A stretch of 64,000 nucleotides of DNA from Parvularculaceae bacterium (GTDB taxonomy: Bacteria; Pseudomonadota; Alphaproteobacteria; Caulobacterales; Parvularculaceae). The notes under the pieces were generated by a model. The model searched no databases and was not told where the DNA came from. It saw only the letters and a list, made by a program, of their open reading frames with translations. This document shows positions 35,403 through 44,341 of this stretch, in pieces; positions within the stretch are counted from its first letter, which is position 1, and every line of letters begins with the position of its first letter. Where the stretch lies: contig JAJFFV010000005.1 in assembly GCA_021776475.1 (NCBI GenBank), forward strand, positions 310,001 through 374,000, in the 5' to 3' direction. The position numbers and the translations under genes were made by a program.

Positions 35403-36539
35403 TCAAATCAGATCAATCACCCGCAGCATGGCATCGAGATTTGCGGCACCTAAATGCATCGAGCGTTCCGGTGACCAGCCAAGCTCGGCCTCCGGATTAT
35501 TCTTCGCATCCTTGAACGGCATTTCCAGGGTCATTGTCAGACAGCCAAATTTCCACGCCAAATAGTTTGTGCAGATCGAGAGATCCGCTTCACCCGGCGG
35601 ATCCACAGGGTAGCCGTACTCTGTCTGAAAATCCGGGCTGATCGACTCCAGCGCTGCTTTGTAGGCATCAAGTAACATCTGTTGCTTTTCGCTAAAGTTG
35701 GGTGCACCCTCCCCGCCGGCAATAAAATTATACGGTAGATTTTCATCGCCATGCACATCGAACGCGAAATCGACACCGGTCTCGTTCATTTTATTTAGCA
35801 CATGGAAAACTTCCGGGCTGTTTTCAATGCTCGCCTTGTTCCATTCGCGGTTGAGATTGACCCCTTTGGCGTTGGTGCGCAGGTGACCCCGGCGACTACC
35901 GTCCGGGTTCATATTCGGCACGATATAGAAAACTGCTTTTTCAAGTAACACGCGCGCGACAGGATCAGTTTCATCAAGCAACCGCCCGAGCAACCCTTCT
36001 ATCCACCATTCGGCCATGACCTCCCCTGGATGCTGACGCGCCGTCACCCAGAACGACAAGCGCCCGTCGCCGGGTGTCCCGATGGTCAGCAAATCGATAT
36101 CCTGCCCATCAAGCGTCGTCCCCGGTATCGACACCTGCACCCGCTCGCTTTGCATCGCTGAGGCCACAAGATCGGCGTGTCGCTCCATCGAGTACGGTGC
36201 GAAATACGCGTAATAAACCGAATTCATATACGGCGTGTGCTGAATGGTCAGGACACCGTTTTCGAACCGCGTCGGTACCCGAAACCAGGTCTCACGGTCA
36301 TAGGACGCGACCGCGTTGTAGTCCTCCCAACCGGGAGGATAAGCCGAGGACCCGGCATTGATAATATTGAGCACACAATCTTGATCAGCCGCGCCGGTCA
36401 GCCGGAAATAGAACCACTGATAGAACTCTGAGTCGTTATCGTGCCTAATGTGCAGCCGGATGTCTGAGGCGCGCTCGCAAGCGTCACAGATGATGTTGCC
36501 GCCGTCAAAATTGCTAGAAATCCGCAAACTATCGCTCAT
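35403..36539 (-). CDS. M14 family cytosolic-type zinc carboxypeptidase
   Basis: 378 residues. An N-terminal beta-sandwich domain (about 1-125) precedes the peptidase, as in cytosolic carboxypeptidases. Zinc ligands are HPGE in TARQHPGEVMAEWW and His in FDVHGDENLPYNF; NPDGSRRGHLRTNAKGVNLNREW holds substrate-binding Asn/Arg, and TLEMPFKD the catalytic Glu. No signal peptide, so it acts in the cytoplasm, probably trimming C-terminal residues (often glutamates in the family); the bacterial substrate is unknown. Confidence 0.9.
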   Translation of the reverse strand: MSDSLRISSNFDGGNIICDACERASDIRLHIRHDNDSEFYQWFYFRLTGAADQDCVLNIINAGSSAYPPGWEDYNAVASYDRETWFRVPTRFENGVLTIQHTPYMNSVYYAYFAPYSMERHADLVASAMQSERVQVSIPGTTLDGQDIDLLTIGTPGDGRLSFWVTARQHPGEVMAEWWIEGLLGRLLDETDPVARVLLEKAVFYIVPNMNPDGSRRGHLRTNAKGVNLNREWNKASIENSPEVFHVLNKMNETGVDFAFDVHGDENLPYNFIAGGEGAPNFSEKQQMLLDAYKAALESISPDFQTEYGYPVDPPGEADLSICTNYLAWKFGCLTMTLEMPFKDAKNNPEAELGWSPERSMHLGAANLDAMLRVIDLI

Positions 36540-36700
36540 TTCAGTCCCTGTTCATGTCAATTTGTCACCTTGGCGCGGGTGTACGCGCCGCGAAAGGTTT
36601 CTCCAACCCCGATTTACCCTTTCTGGGGACCGCAACGCTTTGACTCAGCGCCAATATTGGCATTTAATCGGGGCTGGTTGGGTAAATTGGGGGACCAGAG

Positions 36701-38419
36701 ATGGCCACGAAGTTCATCACGGTGCATGGCACGGGCGACGGCGTACGCGATGCCAAGGAGCCAAAGTGGTGGCAGCCGGAAAGCCAGTTTTCCCGCGATC
36801 TCATTAATCAGGCCGGCGGCGGCACGGTTGAGCCGTTCATGTGGGACGGCAAAAACGATGAACTGTCGCGCCGTGAGGGCGCTGAAAATCTGCTCTGGAG
36901 ACTGCGGGACTATGAAGACCGCGGCGATGAAGTTGTCCTGATCGGCCACAGCCACGGCGGCTCGGTTATCGCCACGGCCCTGACCTTCGCCATGTCAACG
37001 CAGCGCGAATTCAGTAACATTAAATCCGTCATCACGGTCGGCACCCCTTATATCGGGATGAAGCGCCAGCGCTGGTTTTGGGACCGGCTGAATTTCGCTG
37101 GGCAGCTTGGGTTTCTCTACTCACTTTTCCTGTTAGTCCTCACGCTTATCGCGATCTGGACAGTTGTCATTTTTGAGTTCTCAGCCCCTGACATGGCTGA
37201 GATGGCCGACCAGATGTCCAAAACGTCTCCGACGGATATGACGTACGATATGCAGGACGTGACTGTCGCGGAAGATGAAGTGGATTCAGCCTATGTCACA
37301 ATCGCTTCATCGCTCTTCATCATTGCCCTGACAGGATTCTTTTTGTCGCGATCGCAGAGGCGCTTACGGGAATTGCACGACAAAAACATCGTCGCAAGAT
37401 TTCACGATGCATTCAGCTCGAGGTGGCTCGCACTTTACGACCAGCGCGATGAAGCCATAAACGGACTGAAACGCGTCTATGACATGAAGTTAAAGCTGCT
37501 GGAACCAGCTCAAACCCAAGAAGCGCTCCGGTTACTCCTTGTTTTCTTCGCAATCTTTCTGGTCGGCAGCTCCGTGGCGGCAGAACAGTTGTTCAAAATC
37601 ATGGACCTCGCCGGCGGATTCTTTCCCGACTGGAAATTGATGCAAAATGAGGGGTTGAAGACCTTCTTCGATGAACATGCGCAATACAGTACACCGAGCG
37701 ATATCCATTGGACATTGTACGAGTTTGGGAAAAATCGCGCTTTCGAGGTCCTTATCTGGTATAATCAGTTTGTCATATCAACCCTCGAGCTTCCAAATCT
37801 AGTGCTGGATACTGCTTCTGATGAGTTTGGCAAGAGTTCCTTCGCGGTCGGATTTCTTGCTGATATAATCAGTGTACTGGCGAAACTTGCCATCGTGATG
37901 GTGTTTTTCCCGATCTCGGATCTGCTGAACCGGTTCCTTCTGGGTCGGTTGTTTTCTGCTCAAATGAACGGCATATTCGGCAACCAGATCCGCCAGCAAG
38001 CACTCGGCAATACAACCAAGGGTGAGGACCTCACAGGCGTTGGTCGTATGCCAAAGGGTTGGACTGAAGATGCGGAACCTCTGTCGGAAGAGGCAAGTTT
38101 GGCGCTGTGTAACTATGCTGCTGATCATGCCCGTGATACACTCATCAAACTGCAAGATGTCCTGGCCGACAGCATGATCGCGGCAGACCAGACACTGGTT
38201 GACGCGCTGACCGAGCAACTAAGTTGGAATGAAATGATCCATACGGCTTATTTCAGGGTACCTGAAAGTCGCGCACATATCATTGATCGCACGTTGCAAA
38301 AATCGGGACTGGCGAATAAAGGTGGCTCTACTCGCCTTCACCAAAACGATCTTCCACCAGCTTTACCAGCGTATCAAGTGCTACGTCGGTCTGCAGTCCC
38401 TCGGCCTTTATCAGAATAG
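36701..38419 (+). CDS. Membrane-embedded alpha/beta hydrolase (lipase-like), unknown
   Basis: 572 residues. The N-terminus is a hydrolase fold: KFITVHGTGDGV, then the nucleophile elbow VVLIGHSHGGSVIATAL near residue 87 and SVITVGTPYIGMKR. Four membrane segments follow (about 140-162, 198-216, 265-285 and 395-420). RBS GGGGGACCAGAG precedes the ATG. Substrate unknown; lipase-like enzymes with this architecture might act on lipids or protein acyl groups. The last 92 bases run antisense through the 3' end of ptsH, so the final 30 or so residues may be an extension after a lost stop. Confidence 0.8.
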   Translation: MATKFITVHGTGDGVRDAKEPKWWQPESQFSRDLINQAGGGTVEPFMWDGKNDELSRREGAENLLWRLRDYEDRGDEVVLIGHSHGGSVIATALTFAMSTQREFSNIKSVITVGTPYIGMKRQRWFWDRLNFAGQLGFLYSLFLLVLTLIAIWTVVIFEFSAPDMAEMADQMSKTSPTDMTYDMQDVTVAEDEVDSAYVTIASSLFIIALTGFFLSRSQRRLRELHDKNIVARFHDAFSSRWLALYDQRDEAINGLKRVYDMKLKLLEPAQTQEALRLLLVFFAIFLVGSSVAAEQLFKIMDLAGGFFPDWKLMQNEGLKTFFDEHAQYSTPSDIHWTLYEFGKNRAFEVLIWYNQFVISTLELPNLVLDTASDEFGKSSFAVGFLADIISVLAKLAIVMVFFPISDLLNRFLLGRLFSAQMNGIFGNQIRQQALGNTTKGEDLTGVGRMPKGWTEDAEPLSEEASLALCNYAADHARDTLIKLQDVLADSMIAADQTLVDALTEQLSWNEMIHTAYFRVPESRAHIIDRTLQKSGLANKGGSTRLHQNDLPPALPAYQVLRRSAVPRPLSE

Positions 38420-38606
38420 TCGAACCTATTCCCGCGCCGAGCATCATCAGCCCCATGATCGAACAGCCACCGACTTCAACGCCGTCGCAGATGACTTTTA
38501 TGTCAACATCAAACGATCCGGCTACGGCGCAAAATTTTGCCGAAGCGCGTGCATGAAGGCCGCGCTTGTTGCGTATTACAGCTTTTCTGATAACGGGCCC
38601 CGACAT
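38328..38606 (-). CDS. ptsH: HPr family phosphocarrier protein
   Basis: 92 residues from ATG at 38606 (MSGPVIRK); the track's start at 38756 lies inside the EIIA gene. The active His is H18 in NKRGLHARASAKF, and Ser49 in GGCSIMGLMML is the regulatory serine phosphorylated by HprK. With HprK and an EIIA but no sugar permease nearby, it is probably a regulatory PTS carrier as in rhizobia. It is last in the ChvI-ChvG-HprK-EIIA-HPr series, 28 bases after EIIA. Confidence 0.94.
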   Translation of the reverse strand: MSGPVIRKAVIRNKRGLHARASAKFCAVAGSFDVDIKVICDGVEVGGCSIMGLMMLGAGIGSTILIKAEGLQTDVALDTLVKLVEDRFGEGE

Positions 38607-38634
38607 AAGATCGGCCTCACCTAACGCGCCGACG

Positions 38635-39051
38635 TTAGTCGGCTTTCTCCCCCGAGAGGACCCAGGAAGCCACATTGATATATTTGCGCCCAGCCTCATG
38701 AGCCGCCGCAATAGCGCTCGGCATGTCGGTTTCGGCGCGATAAGGACCCGGCGCAAGTTTGATCAACATCGGCAGATTGACCCCCGCGATCACTTCCGCT
38801 TTCGCTTTGTCCATGACCGAGATCGCAAGGTTAGAGGGCGTGCCGCCGAACATGTCGGTCAGGATGATCGTCCCCTCTTTACCGCCAACAGAAATCGCCG
38901 CCGCGAGAATGTCCTCGCGACGCTTCTCCATGTCATCATCATCGCCAATGCAAATCGCCGTGATGTTTGGTTGCGCGCCGACAACATGCTCGACGGCCTT
39001 CAGGAATTCTTCCGCCAATTGTCCGTGAGTAACGACAACGAGACCAATCAT
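38635..39051 (-). CDS. PTS EIIA component, mannose family
   Basis: 138 residues of the EIIA-Man fold: MIGLVVVTHGQLAEE with the phosphorylatable His9, then IILTDMFGGTPSNLA. No EIIB or EIIC gene is near, so it is likely a signalling EIIA that accepts phosphate from HPr. Its start overlaps the hprK stop by four bases, indicating coupled translation. In other alphaproteobacteria this protein links PTS state to ChvG/ChvI or to potassium and carbon control (family knowledge). Confidence 0.93.
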   Translation of the reverse strand: MIGLVVVTHGQLAEEFLKAVEHVVGAQPNITAICIGDDDDMEKRREDILAAAISVGGKEGTIILTDMFGGTPSNLAISVMDKAKAEVIAGVNLPMLIKLAPGPYRAETDMPSAIAAAHEAGRKYINVASWVLSGEKAD

Positions 39052-39581
39052 GTGTTCCTTCGCCCCTTCTTGGCTACGCGGCCATCCTGCCGTGATGCAT
39101 CGAAATGTCTAGCCAAAACTGCACGTGCTGCATGTCGGATTTTGTGCGGTGCTGATGCTTCAAACGGCTCGAACGCCAGAACCGGCAGCGTGCAACCGGA
39201 CCCAGCGATAAGTTTCTCGGTGCGCCTCCCAGGCAGGCGCGATGTTCGGCGATCAAGATCACATATCAGGCGCAAGCGGACCGCTTCGTCAGACCCGACC
39301 GCGACGATCCCGACAGCGCGAATTTCGATCAAATCGCGGATCTGTTTGGGGCAACGCACAATGAGCCTGCCGTCTTCTTCCCGGATAATGACAACATCGT
39401 CGGCGACCAGCCGGGTGCGCCGAAACGGGCAGGCCTCCATCAGACGCAGGGCCAGATCAGACTTGCCGGTGCCCGATGCGCCGCGCAGGAAAACACCGGC
39501 GAGCGGTCCGTCGGCATCCACCGCAACCGCAACAGCTGTGCCTTGTACAATTTCACCAAGGACACCAACACTGCCGCTCAT
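39048..39581 (-). CDS. hprK: HPr kinase/phosphorylase, short alphaproteobacterial form
   Basis: 177 residues, only the catalytic C-terminal domain of HprK; the N-terminal half found in Firmicutes is absent, as usual in alphaproteobacteria. Walker A is GASGTGKS (34-41), followed by RLVADDVVII and DRRTSRLPGRR in the expected positions. It phosphorylates and dephosphorylates HPr on Ser49. It overlaps chvG upstream and EIIA downstream by four bases each. Confidence 0.93.
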   Translation of the reverse strand: MSGSVGVLGEIVQGTAVAVAVDADGPLAGVFLRGASGTGKSDLALRLMEACPFRRTRLVADDVVIIREEDGRLIVRCPKQIRDLIEIRAVGIVAVGSDEAVRLRLICDLDRRTSRLPGRRTEKLIAGSGCTLPVLAFEPFEASAPHKIRHAARAVLARHFDASRQDGRVAKKGRRNT

Positions 39582-41350
39582 GATGCTTTTGCCTGACTGA
39601 GGCGCAGTGGCAAGGTCACGTGAAAGACCGCGCCAGCCCTGTCCCCACGATCATCCATTCTGTTTTCCGCCCAAATGAAACCGCTGTGAGATTCGGTAAT
39701 CTGGCGGGAAATGGCAAGACCCAGTCCAGAATTATTTCCAAAGTCTGCGCCTGCCGGGCGTTCTGTATAAAACCGTGTGAAAATGCTTTCGAGATTGTCC
39801 GCCGGGATGCCCGGGCCTGAATCAGTAATAGTGATGTGAACCTGCTGATTGCGTTCTTTTTCGCTGCCTTTCGTCGTGATTGCCACAACGACTTGCGCAT
39901 TTGAAGGGCTGAAAGAAATGGCATTGTCAATCAGGTTGCGGAAAACCTGACCAAGTGCGGTCGGTGATCCCAATACATAAAGCGGTCGCGCGCGATGCGG
40001 AATATTCAAGATAACACCCGCCCGCTCTTGTTTGCCCGTGGTCGCATAAACATCCACAATATCGCGCAACAATTTTTCAATGTCGACGACTTCGCGTGTC
40101 TCGCGCGCAAGCTCGGCGTCGAGTCGTGACGCGTTAGAAATATCCGTAATCAGACGATCCATCCTAATCACATCTTTCTGGATCACCGCCATCAGTTTGG
40201 CTTGTGCTTCGGGTGTTTTGGCGATACCGAGCGTTTCAGCCGCGCTGCGGATCGAGGTCAATGGGTTTTTAAGCTCATGCGAGACATCCGCTGCAAAACT
40301 TTCAATCGCTTCAATCCGCGCATATATTGCCCGTGTCATGGCTCGCAGAGAAGCGGACAACTCGCCAATTTCGTCGCGGCGCATGGAGAAATCCGGGATC
40401 CGCACACGGCCGGCAACCGCGATCCCTTCGCGCACCCGGTCGGCGGCGATCGCCAGTTGCCGGATTGGTTGTGCAATCGCCGCTGTTAGCAACAATGAGG
40501 ATAAGAACGCTGCGACAAGCGCGAGCCCGAAAAATGGAATGATAGCGCCGCGCGCTTCATCAACCAGATCCTGAATGCCACCGATCTCGGCCGTTACCAC
40601 CCCATAAACCGCCTGAACCTTACGGATCGGTACGGAAACGGAGGCAACCAGTTCCTCTTCTTCATTATACCGCACAGACGTCACACTGCCCTTGCCCTCG
40701 TTGGGAGCTGACTGGAACGCCTCAGTGAGTTCCATTTCAAGGGTCCGGCTCAGTGCGTCCTGCCGGAAACCTGCCATTGGCAACAGACTGATCACCTGAT
40801 CGTTGATCGTCTCCATCATGCCATCAAAGGTGAAACCTTCCTCTTCGATTTCAGGCAGTGATGTAAGATCAAATTCATCTTTACGCAGAACAACATCCTC
40901 GAGCAGCAAAGTGCGCGCATTGGCAACTGGTAGCTCATCGTAATTCTGCGGCGCATTAAACACACGCACCCGACCCTCAAAACCGTCCCACAGCCGGTTG
41001 AACACTTCATTTACATAGTCTTCGCGCAACGAGACCTGGCACCCGGCGGCTTCTCCATCAGCTTCGGCTGGCCGGTCACAGGCGATATCGTCGGCCGCAA
41101 CCTGTGCAATGATGTCGGCGATCACCTGCGCTTGCCCGCGTACACCCTCGAGCTTTGCTGCAATCAGGCCGTCGCGATATTGCGTCATGCCGAGAGAGCC
41201 GAGCAGCAGGATTGTCAGGCCGATGAGGTTGGCGACGACAATCGTCAAGGTCAAACGCGAAAAGGTCAGCCCGCCGACGAGCTGACCTGACTGTCTGCGC
41301 TCCCCGTCCAAAGCAGCGGAACGCGCCGGGTCTTTTTCAGGCTTTTCCAT
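39578..41350 (-). CDS. chvG: Sensor histidine kinase ChvG/ExoS
   Basis: 590 residues: TM1 (34-56), periplasmic stimulus-sensing domain (57-265) rich in acidic residues, TM2 (270-292), HAMP, HisKA with FAADVSHELKNP (His358), ATPase motifs NLIDNAISFS, DSGPGIP and GLGLAISRQI. ChvG senses acid and envelope stress and controls exopolysaccharide, motility and virulence genes in rhizobia and Agrobacterium. It pairs with ChvI, 18 bases upstream. Confidence 0.94.
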   Translation of the reverse strand: MEKPEKDPARSAALDGERRQSGQLVGGLTFSRLTLTIVVANLIGLTILLLGSLGMTQYRDGLIAAKLEGVRGQAQVIADIIAQVAADDIACDRPAEADGEAAGCQVSLREDYVNEVFNRLWDGFEGRVRVFNAPQNYDELPVANARTLLLEDVVLRKDEFDLTSLPEIEEEGFTFDGMMETINDQVISLLPMAGFRQDALSRTLEMELTEAFQSAPNEGKGSVTSVRYNEEEELVASVSVPIRKVQAVYGVVTAEIGGIQDLVDEARGAIIPFFGLALVAAFLSSLLLTAAIAQPIRQLAIAADRVREGIAVAGRVRIPDFSMRRDEIGELSASLRAMTRAIYARIEAIESFAADVSHELKNPLTSIRSAAETLGIAKTPEAQAKLMAVIQKDVIRMDRLITDISNASRLDAELARETREVVDIEKLLRDIVDVYATTGKQERAGVILNIPHRARPLYVLGSPTALGQVFRNLIDNAISFSPSNAQVVVAITTKGSEKERNQQVHITITDSGPGIPADNLESIFTRFYTERPAGADFGNNSGLGLAISRQITESHSGFIWAENRMDDRGDRAGAVFHVTLPLRLSQAKAS

Positions 41351-41368
41351 TCAAAGCCAAACTTACCC

Positions 41369-42067
41369 TTATTCTTCCTTGTATTTGTACCCCACGCCGT
41401 AGAGCGTCTCTATTTGATCGAACTCTTTGTCGTAGACACGGAACTTTTTGCGAATCCGCTTGATGTGGCTGTCTATGGTCCGGTCATCCACATAGATCTG
41501 GTCATCATAGGCAGCATCCATCAACGCGTCGCGGCTTTTGACAAAACCGGGCCGGGTTGCGAGGGCCTGCAAGATCAGGAATTCCGTCACCGTCAAGGTC
41601 ACATTATCGCCCTTCCAGCCACAGGCATGGCGCAGCGGATCAAGCGTCAGATTGCCGCGCTTAATCACCTGCTTTTCTTCTTCGGCGGAGGCCTGAGGAC
41701 CGGCATTGGCGCGACGCAGCACCGCCTTGACCCGCTCCAGCAGCAGCCGCTGCGAGAACGGCTTTTTCACATAATCATCGGCGCCGAGCGTCAGGCCCAG
41801 CACTTCGTCAATCTCTTCATCCTTGGAGGTCAGGAAAATAAGCGGCAGGCTTGAACCCTGGCGCACATTGCGCAGCAGTTCCATGCCGTCCATCCGCGGC
41901 ATTTTGATGTCCGAAATCACCAGATCTGGCGCCTTCAGCTTGATCGCATCAAGCGCTTGAGCGCCATCTTCATAGGTGGTCACATCGTGACCGTCCGCTT
42001 CCAGCGCCATCGACACCGAGGTCAGGATATTCTGGTCATCGTCAACGAGGGCTATTGTTGCCATCAT
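41369..42067 (-). CDS. chvI: Response regulator ChvI (OmpR family)
   Basis: 232 residues. The receiver has [11 protein letters not shown], the phosphoacceptor Asp in [13 protein letters not shown] and the switch Lys in DDYVKKPFS; a winged-helix DNA-binding domain follows with [15 protein letters not shown] and YGVGYKY. AAGGGG lies six bases before the second ATG (42067), which I take over the track's 42073. It heads the five-gene signalling operon. Confidence 0.95.
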   Translation of the reverse strand: MMATIALVDDDQNILTSVSMALEADGHDVTTYEDGAQALDAIKLKAPDLVISDIKMPRMDGMELLRNVRQGSSLPLIFLTSKDEEIDEVLGLTLGADDYVKKPFSQRLLLERVKAVLRRANAGPQASAEEEKQVIKRGNLTLDPLRHACGWKGDNVTLTVTEFLILQALATRPGFVKSRDALMDAAYDDQIYVDDRTIDSHIKRIRKKFRVYDKEFDQIETLYGVGYKYKEE

Positions 42068-42239
42068 GTTCATCCCCTTAAGGTTTCGTCCTACTCTACG
42101 CCTGTTTTGAACACCGTGAAAAGACCAACGCGAGGCGCTGATAAGGCCGTTTTGGGGCAGGTCGCCTTAAAATCCAATTGGCTGAGGGCAAGGTTAAAGT
42201 TTTGGCTGATTGCCGCGTCAGGTTGCAATATTTTGCCAA

Positions 42240-42527
42240 CTACACAATCCCTTCCATAAACTCGGCCATCTCGACATCCAGCTCCGACAATCCGTTGACG
42301 TCATGAGTGGCCAGCGTTACCTCGACCCGGTTATAGACATTGAACCATTCCGGGTGATGATCCATTTGTTCTGCCTTCAGCGCCACCTGCGTCATGAACC
42401 CAAACGCCTCGTTAAAATCCTTGAACTGAAACTTGCGAAATATAGCATCACGCCCTTCAACCAGCGACCACGCCGGATGGCGGCCTAGAAACTCGTGTTT
42501 TTTGTCGTCTGTCAGTTTAGTTGCCAT
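42240..42527 (-). CDS. phhB: 4a-hydroxytetrahydrobiopterin dehydratase
   Basis: 95 residues from ATG at 42527 (MATKLTDD) with GGAGGAAC upstream; the track start at 42566 is not supported. Family motifs are [18 protein letters not shown]-like [13 protein letters not shown], then the catalytic histidines in [27 protein letters not shown] (EKxDHHP equivalent). It recycles the pterin cofactor after aromatic hydroxylation; no phenylalanine hydroxylase is in the window. Confidence 0.94.
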   Translation of the reverse strand: MATKLTDDKKHEFLGRHPAWSLVEGRDAIFRKFQFKDFNEAFGFMTQVALKAEQMDHHPEWFNVYNRVEVTLATHDVNGLSELDVEMAEFMEGIV

Positions 42528-42579
42528 GATTGTTCCTCCATCCGGTTTTGGTCGTTTTACTATCACTCAAACCAGGCTC

Positions 42580-43113
42580 TTAAGAAAATGCGCCGGCGTT
42601 CCTCAAGTCGCGCATTCTTCCGACCAGCAGTATCAGGCTGAGCGGCAGAAAGAAAAGCAACACGAACGATCCCAACCACCCATATGGCTCATCCAAGTAA
42701 GCGCGGCTGATCTTGTCGACCGCGCTGGCGTAAAAAAGATTCACAGCGAAGATACTGCCAAAATACAAAAGCACCAGAACCACAAGCGCATCGGTCTCCA
42801 CCTTGAACACAGCAAAACCGTATAGCGATAGTAAGGCAATAAGGCCGACAACGACTAATACATCCGCTGCACCGGAATGCGTTGTTCCGGTACCACTCAA
42901 GACAGTAACTCTGTATGCCGAACAAGGCCACAACAACATAAGAAAGTGAGTAAAGGAAGCTATTGCTGAAAACAGCGCGGAGCTCAACCCTCTCGCATCG
43001 AGAATCACAAGGAACACCAGTCCGACGATGCCAATCGCGATCCAACCAACGATGAACCTGATCGGGTCCATGAAAGTGATCTTTGCTGCAGCTCTATCCG
43101 AGAGGTTTTTCAT
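42580..43113 (-). CDS. Unknown four-helix membrane protein coupled to sirtuin gene
   Basis: 177 residues, four membrane segments (IVGWIAIGIVGLVFLVIL, SAIASFTHFLMLLWP, VLVVVGLIALLSLYGFAVF, GSFVLLFFLPLSLILLVG). Not recognised. Its ATG overlaps the stop of the upstream sirtuin gene by four bases, so the two are translated together; no known reason for the pairing. Confidence 0.68.
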   Translation of the reverse strand: MKNLSDRAAAKITFMDPIRFIVGWIAIGIVGLVFLVILDARGLSSALFSAIASFTHFLMLLWPCSAYRVTVLSGTGTTHSGAADVLVVVGLIALLSLYGFAVFKVETDALVVLVLLYFGSIFAVNLFYASAVDKISRAYLDEPYGWLGSFVLLFFLPLSLILLVGRMRDLRNAGAFS

Positions 43114-43823
43114 GTCATCATTGCTTCCTTAACCCAGGCCGGCACAATCTCCGCCGCCGGTCCGTAGTGCGTCTCGTCAAACAGGCCGGCAGTGTCAGAG
43201 GGCTCCAGATTAATCTCTATACATCGGATGCCCAGCGCTTTTGCCTCGGCGACAAACCCAGCCGCCGGATAAACCGAACCGGACGTGCCAATCGAGACGA
43301 ACAGATCCGCCGCTGCGATCTTCTGGGTGATTTCGTCCATCAACATTGGCATCTCACCAAACCAGACAATGTGCGGCCGCAACGCCCGCGTGGCAGAACA
43401 CGCCGGGCAGACTGTATCCACAAACAGATCCTCCAGCCAGCCCGACACCATCCCGCACTTGGTACAGCGAATTTTTGCCAGCTCACCGTGCATATGCAGC
43501 AAGTTGCGACCGCCACCGCGCTCATGCAGATCGTCGACATTTTGCGTCACAACGGTCAATTCGCCGCCACTGTCTGCCAACGCTGCTTCCATCCAGGCCA
43601 GCGCCACATGTGCGGCATTCGGCTCAACGCTGACCATCCCTGCCCGCCGCAGATTGTAGAATTCGTGTACCAGCGCCGGATTGGCCGCGAAGCCTTCCGG
43701 CGTTGCCACATCGCGGTAATCATACTTTGCCCAGATGCCGCCCGCATGGCGAAATGTCGGCACGCCGGAATCAGCGCTGATCCCGGCGCCGGTCAGAACC
43801 ACGATTTTTTTGAAACCACTCAC
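43110..43823 (-). CDS. cobB: NAD-dependent protein deacylase (CobB-type sirtuin)
   Basis: 237 residues. NAD-binding TGAGISADSGVPTFR, catalytic TQNVDDLHERGG with HG following, and a zinc site CTKCG...CPAC. The EFYNLRR segment carries the Tyr-x-x-Arg pair that in CobB and SIRT5 favours succinyl-lysine, so desuccinylation besides deacetylation is likely. It acts in the cytoplasm on metabolic enzymes. Confidence 0.94.
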   Translation of the reverse strand: MSGFKKIVVLTGAGISADSGVPTFRHAGGIWAKYDYRDVATPEGFAANPALVHEFYNLRRAGMVSVEPNAAHVALAWMEAALADSGGELTVVTQNVDDLHERGGGRNLLHMHGELAKIRCTKCGMVSGWLEDLFVDTVCPACSATRALRPHIVWFGEMPMLMDEITQKIAAADLFVSIGTSGSVYPAAGFVAEAKALGIRCIEINLEPSDTAGLFDETHYGPAAEIVPAWVKEAMMT

Positions 43824-43876
43824 CTGTTCCTTTTAACGAGATGACAGCGCATCGCAATCGTCGCATAATAAGCAAC

Positions 43877-44341
43877 ATGAAGCGCGTGCTCTTTGTCTGT
43901 CTTGGGAATATCTGCCGGTCACCGGCAGCAGAGGGCATGCTCCGGTACATGGCAGACGATATTCGGCTGCAGGTCTATTGCGATTCCGCCGGCACTGGCG
44001 CCTGGCATGTCGGCAAGGCACCCGACCGGCGCATGCAGATGGCCGCGATCCGGCGCGGTATCGACATTTCCCATATCGCCGCGCGCCAGGTCGAACTTTC
44101 AGACTTTTACGAGTTCGACTACCTCCTCTCGATGGATTTTGACAACCACAACACCCTCCTTGCCATGGCCCCGGCGAACCGCGCCTGCGACATCAGGTTG
44201 TTCCTCGATTTCGCGGACAGCGATACGCGAGAAGTGCCTGATCCCTATTATGGCGGCACGGATGGTTTTGAACATGTCCTTGATTTGATCGAACGTGCCG
44301 CAAAAGGTTTTCTCGACCATCTGGAAAACGAAGATGACTGA
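43877..44341 (+). CDS. Low-molecular-weight protein-tyrosine phosphatase
   Basis: 154 residues from ATG at 43877. The P-loop is VCLGNICRSP (CX5RS) at the N-terminus and the general acid Asp is in EVPDPYYGG. Members of this family dephosphorylate tyrosine kinases of exopolysaccharide assembly or small phosphates; no tyrosine kinase lies close by. The stop overlaps the next gene by eight bases. Divergent from cobB. Confidence 0.93.
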   Translation: MKRVLFVCLGNICRSPAAEGMLRYMADDIRLQVYCDSAGTGAWHVGKAPDRRMQMAAIRRGIDISHIAARQVELSDFYEFDYLLSMDFDNHNTLLAMAPANRACDIRLFLDFADSDTREVPDPYYGGTDGFEHVLDLIERAAKGFLDHLENEDD

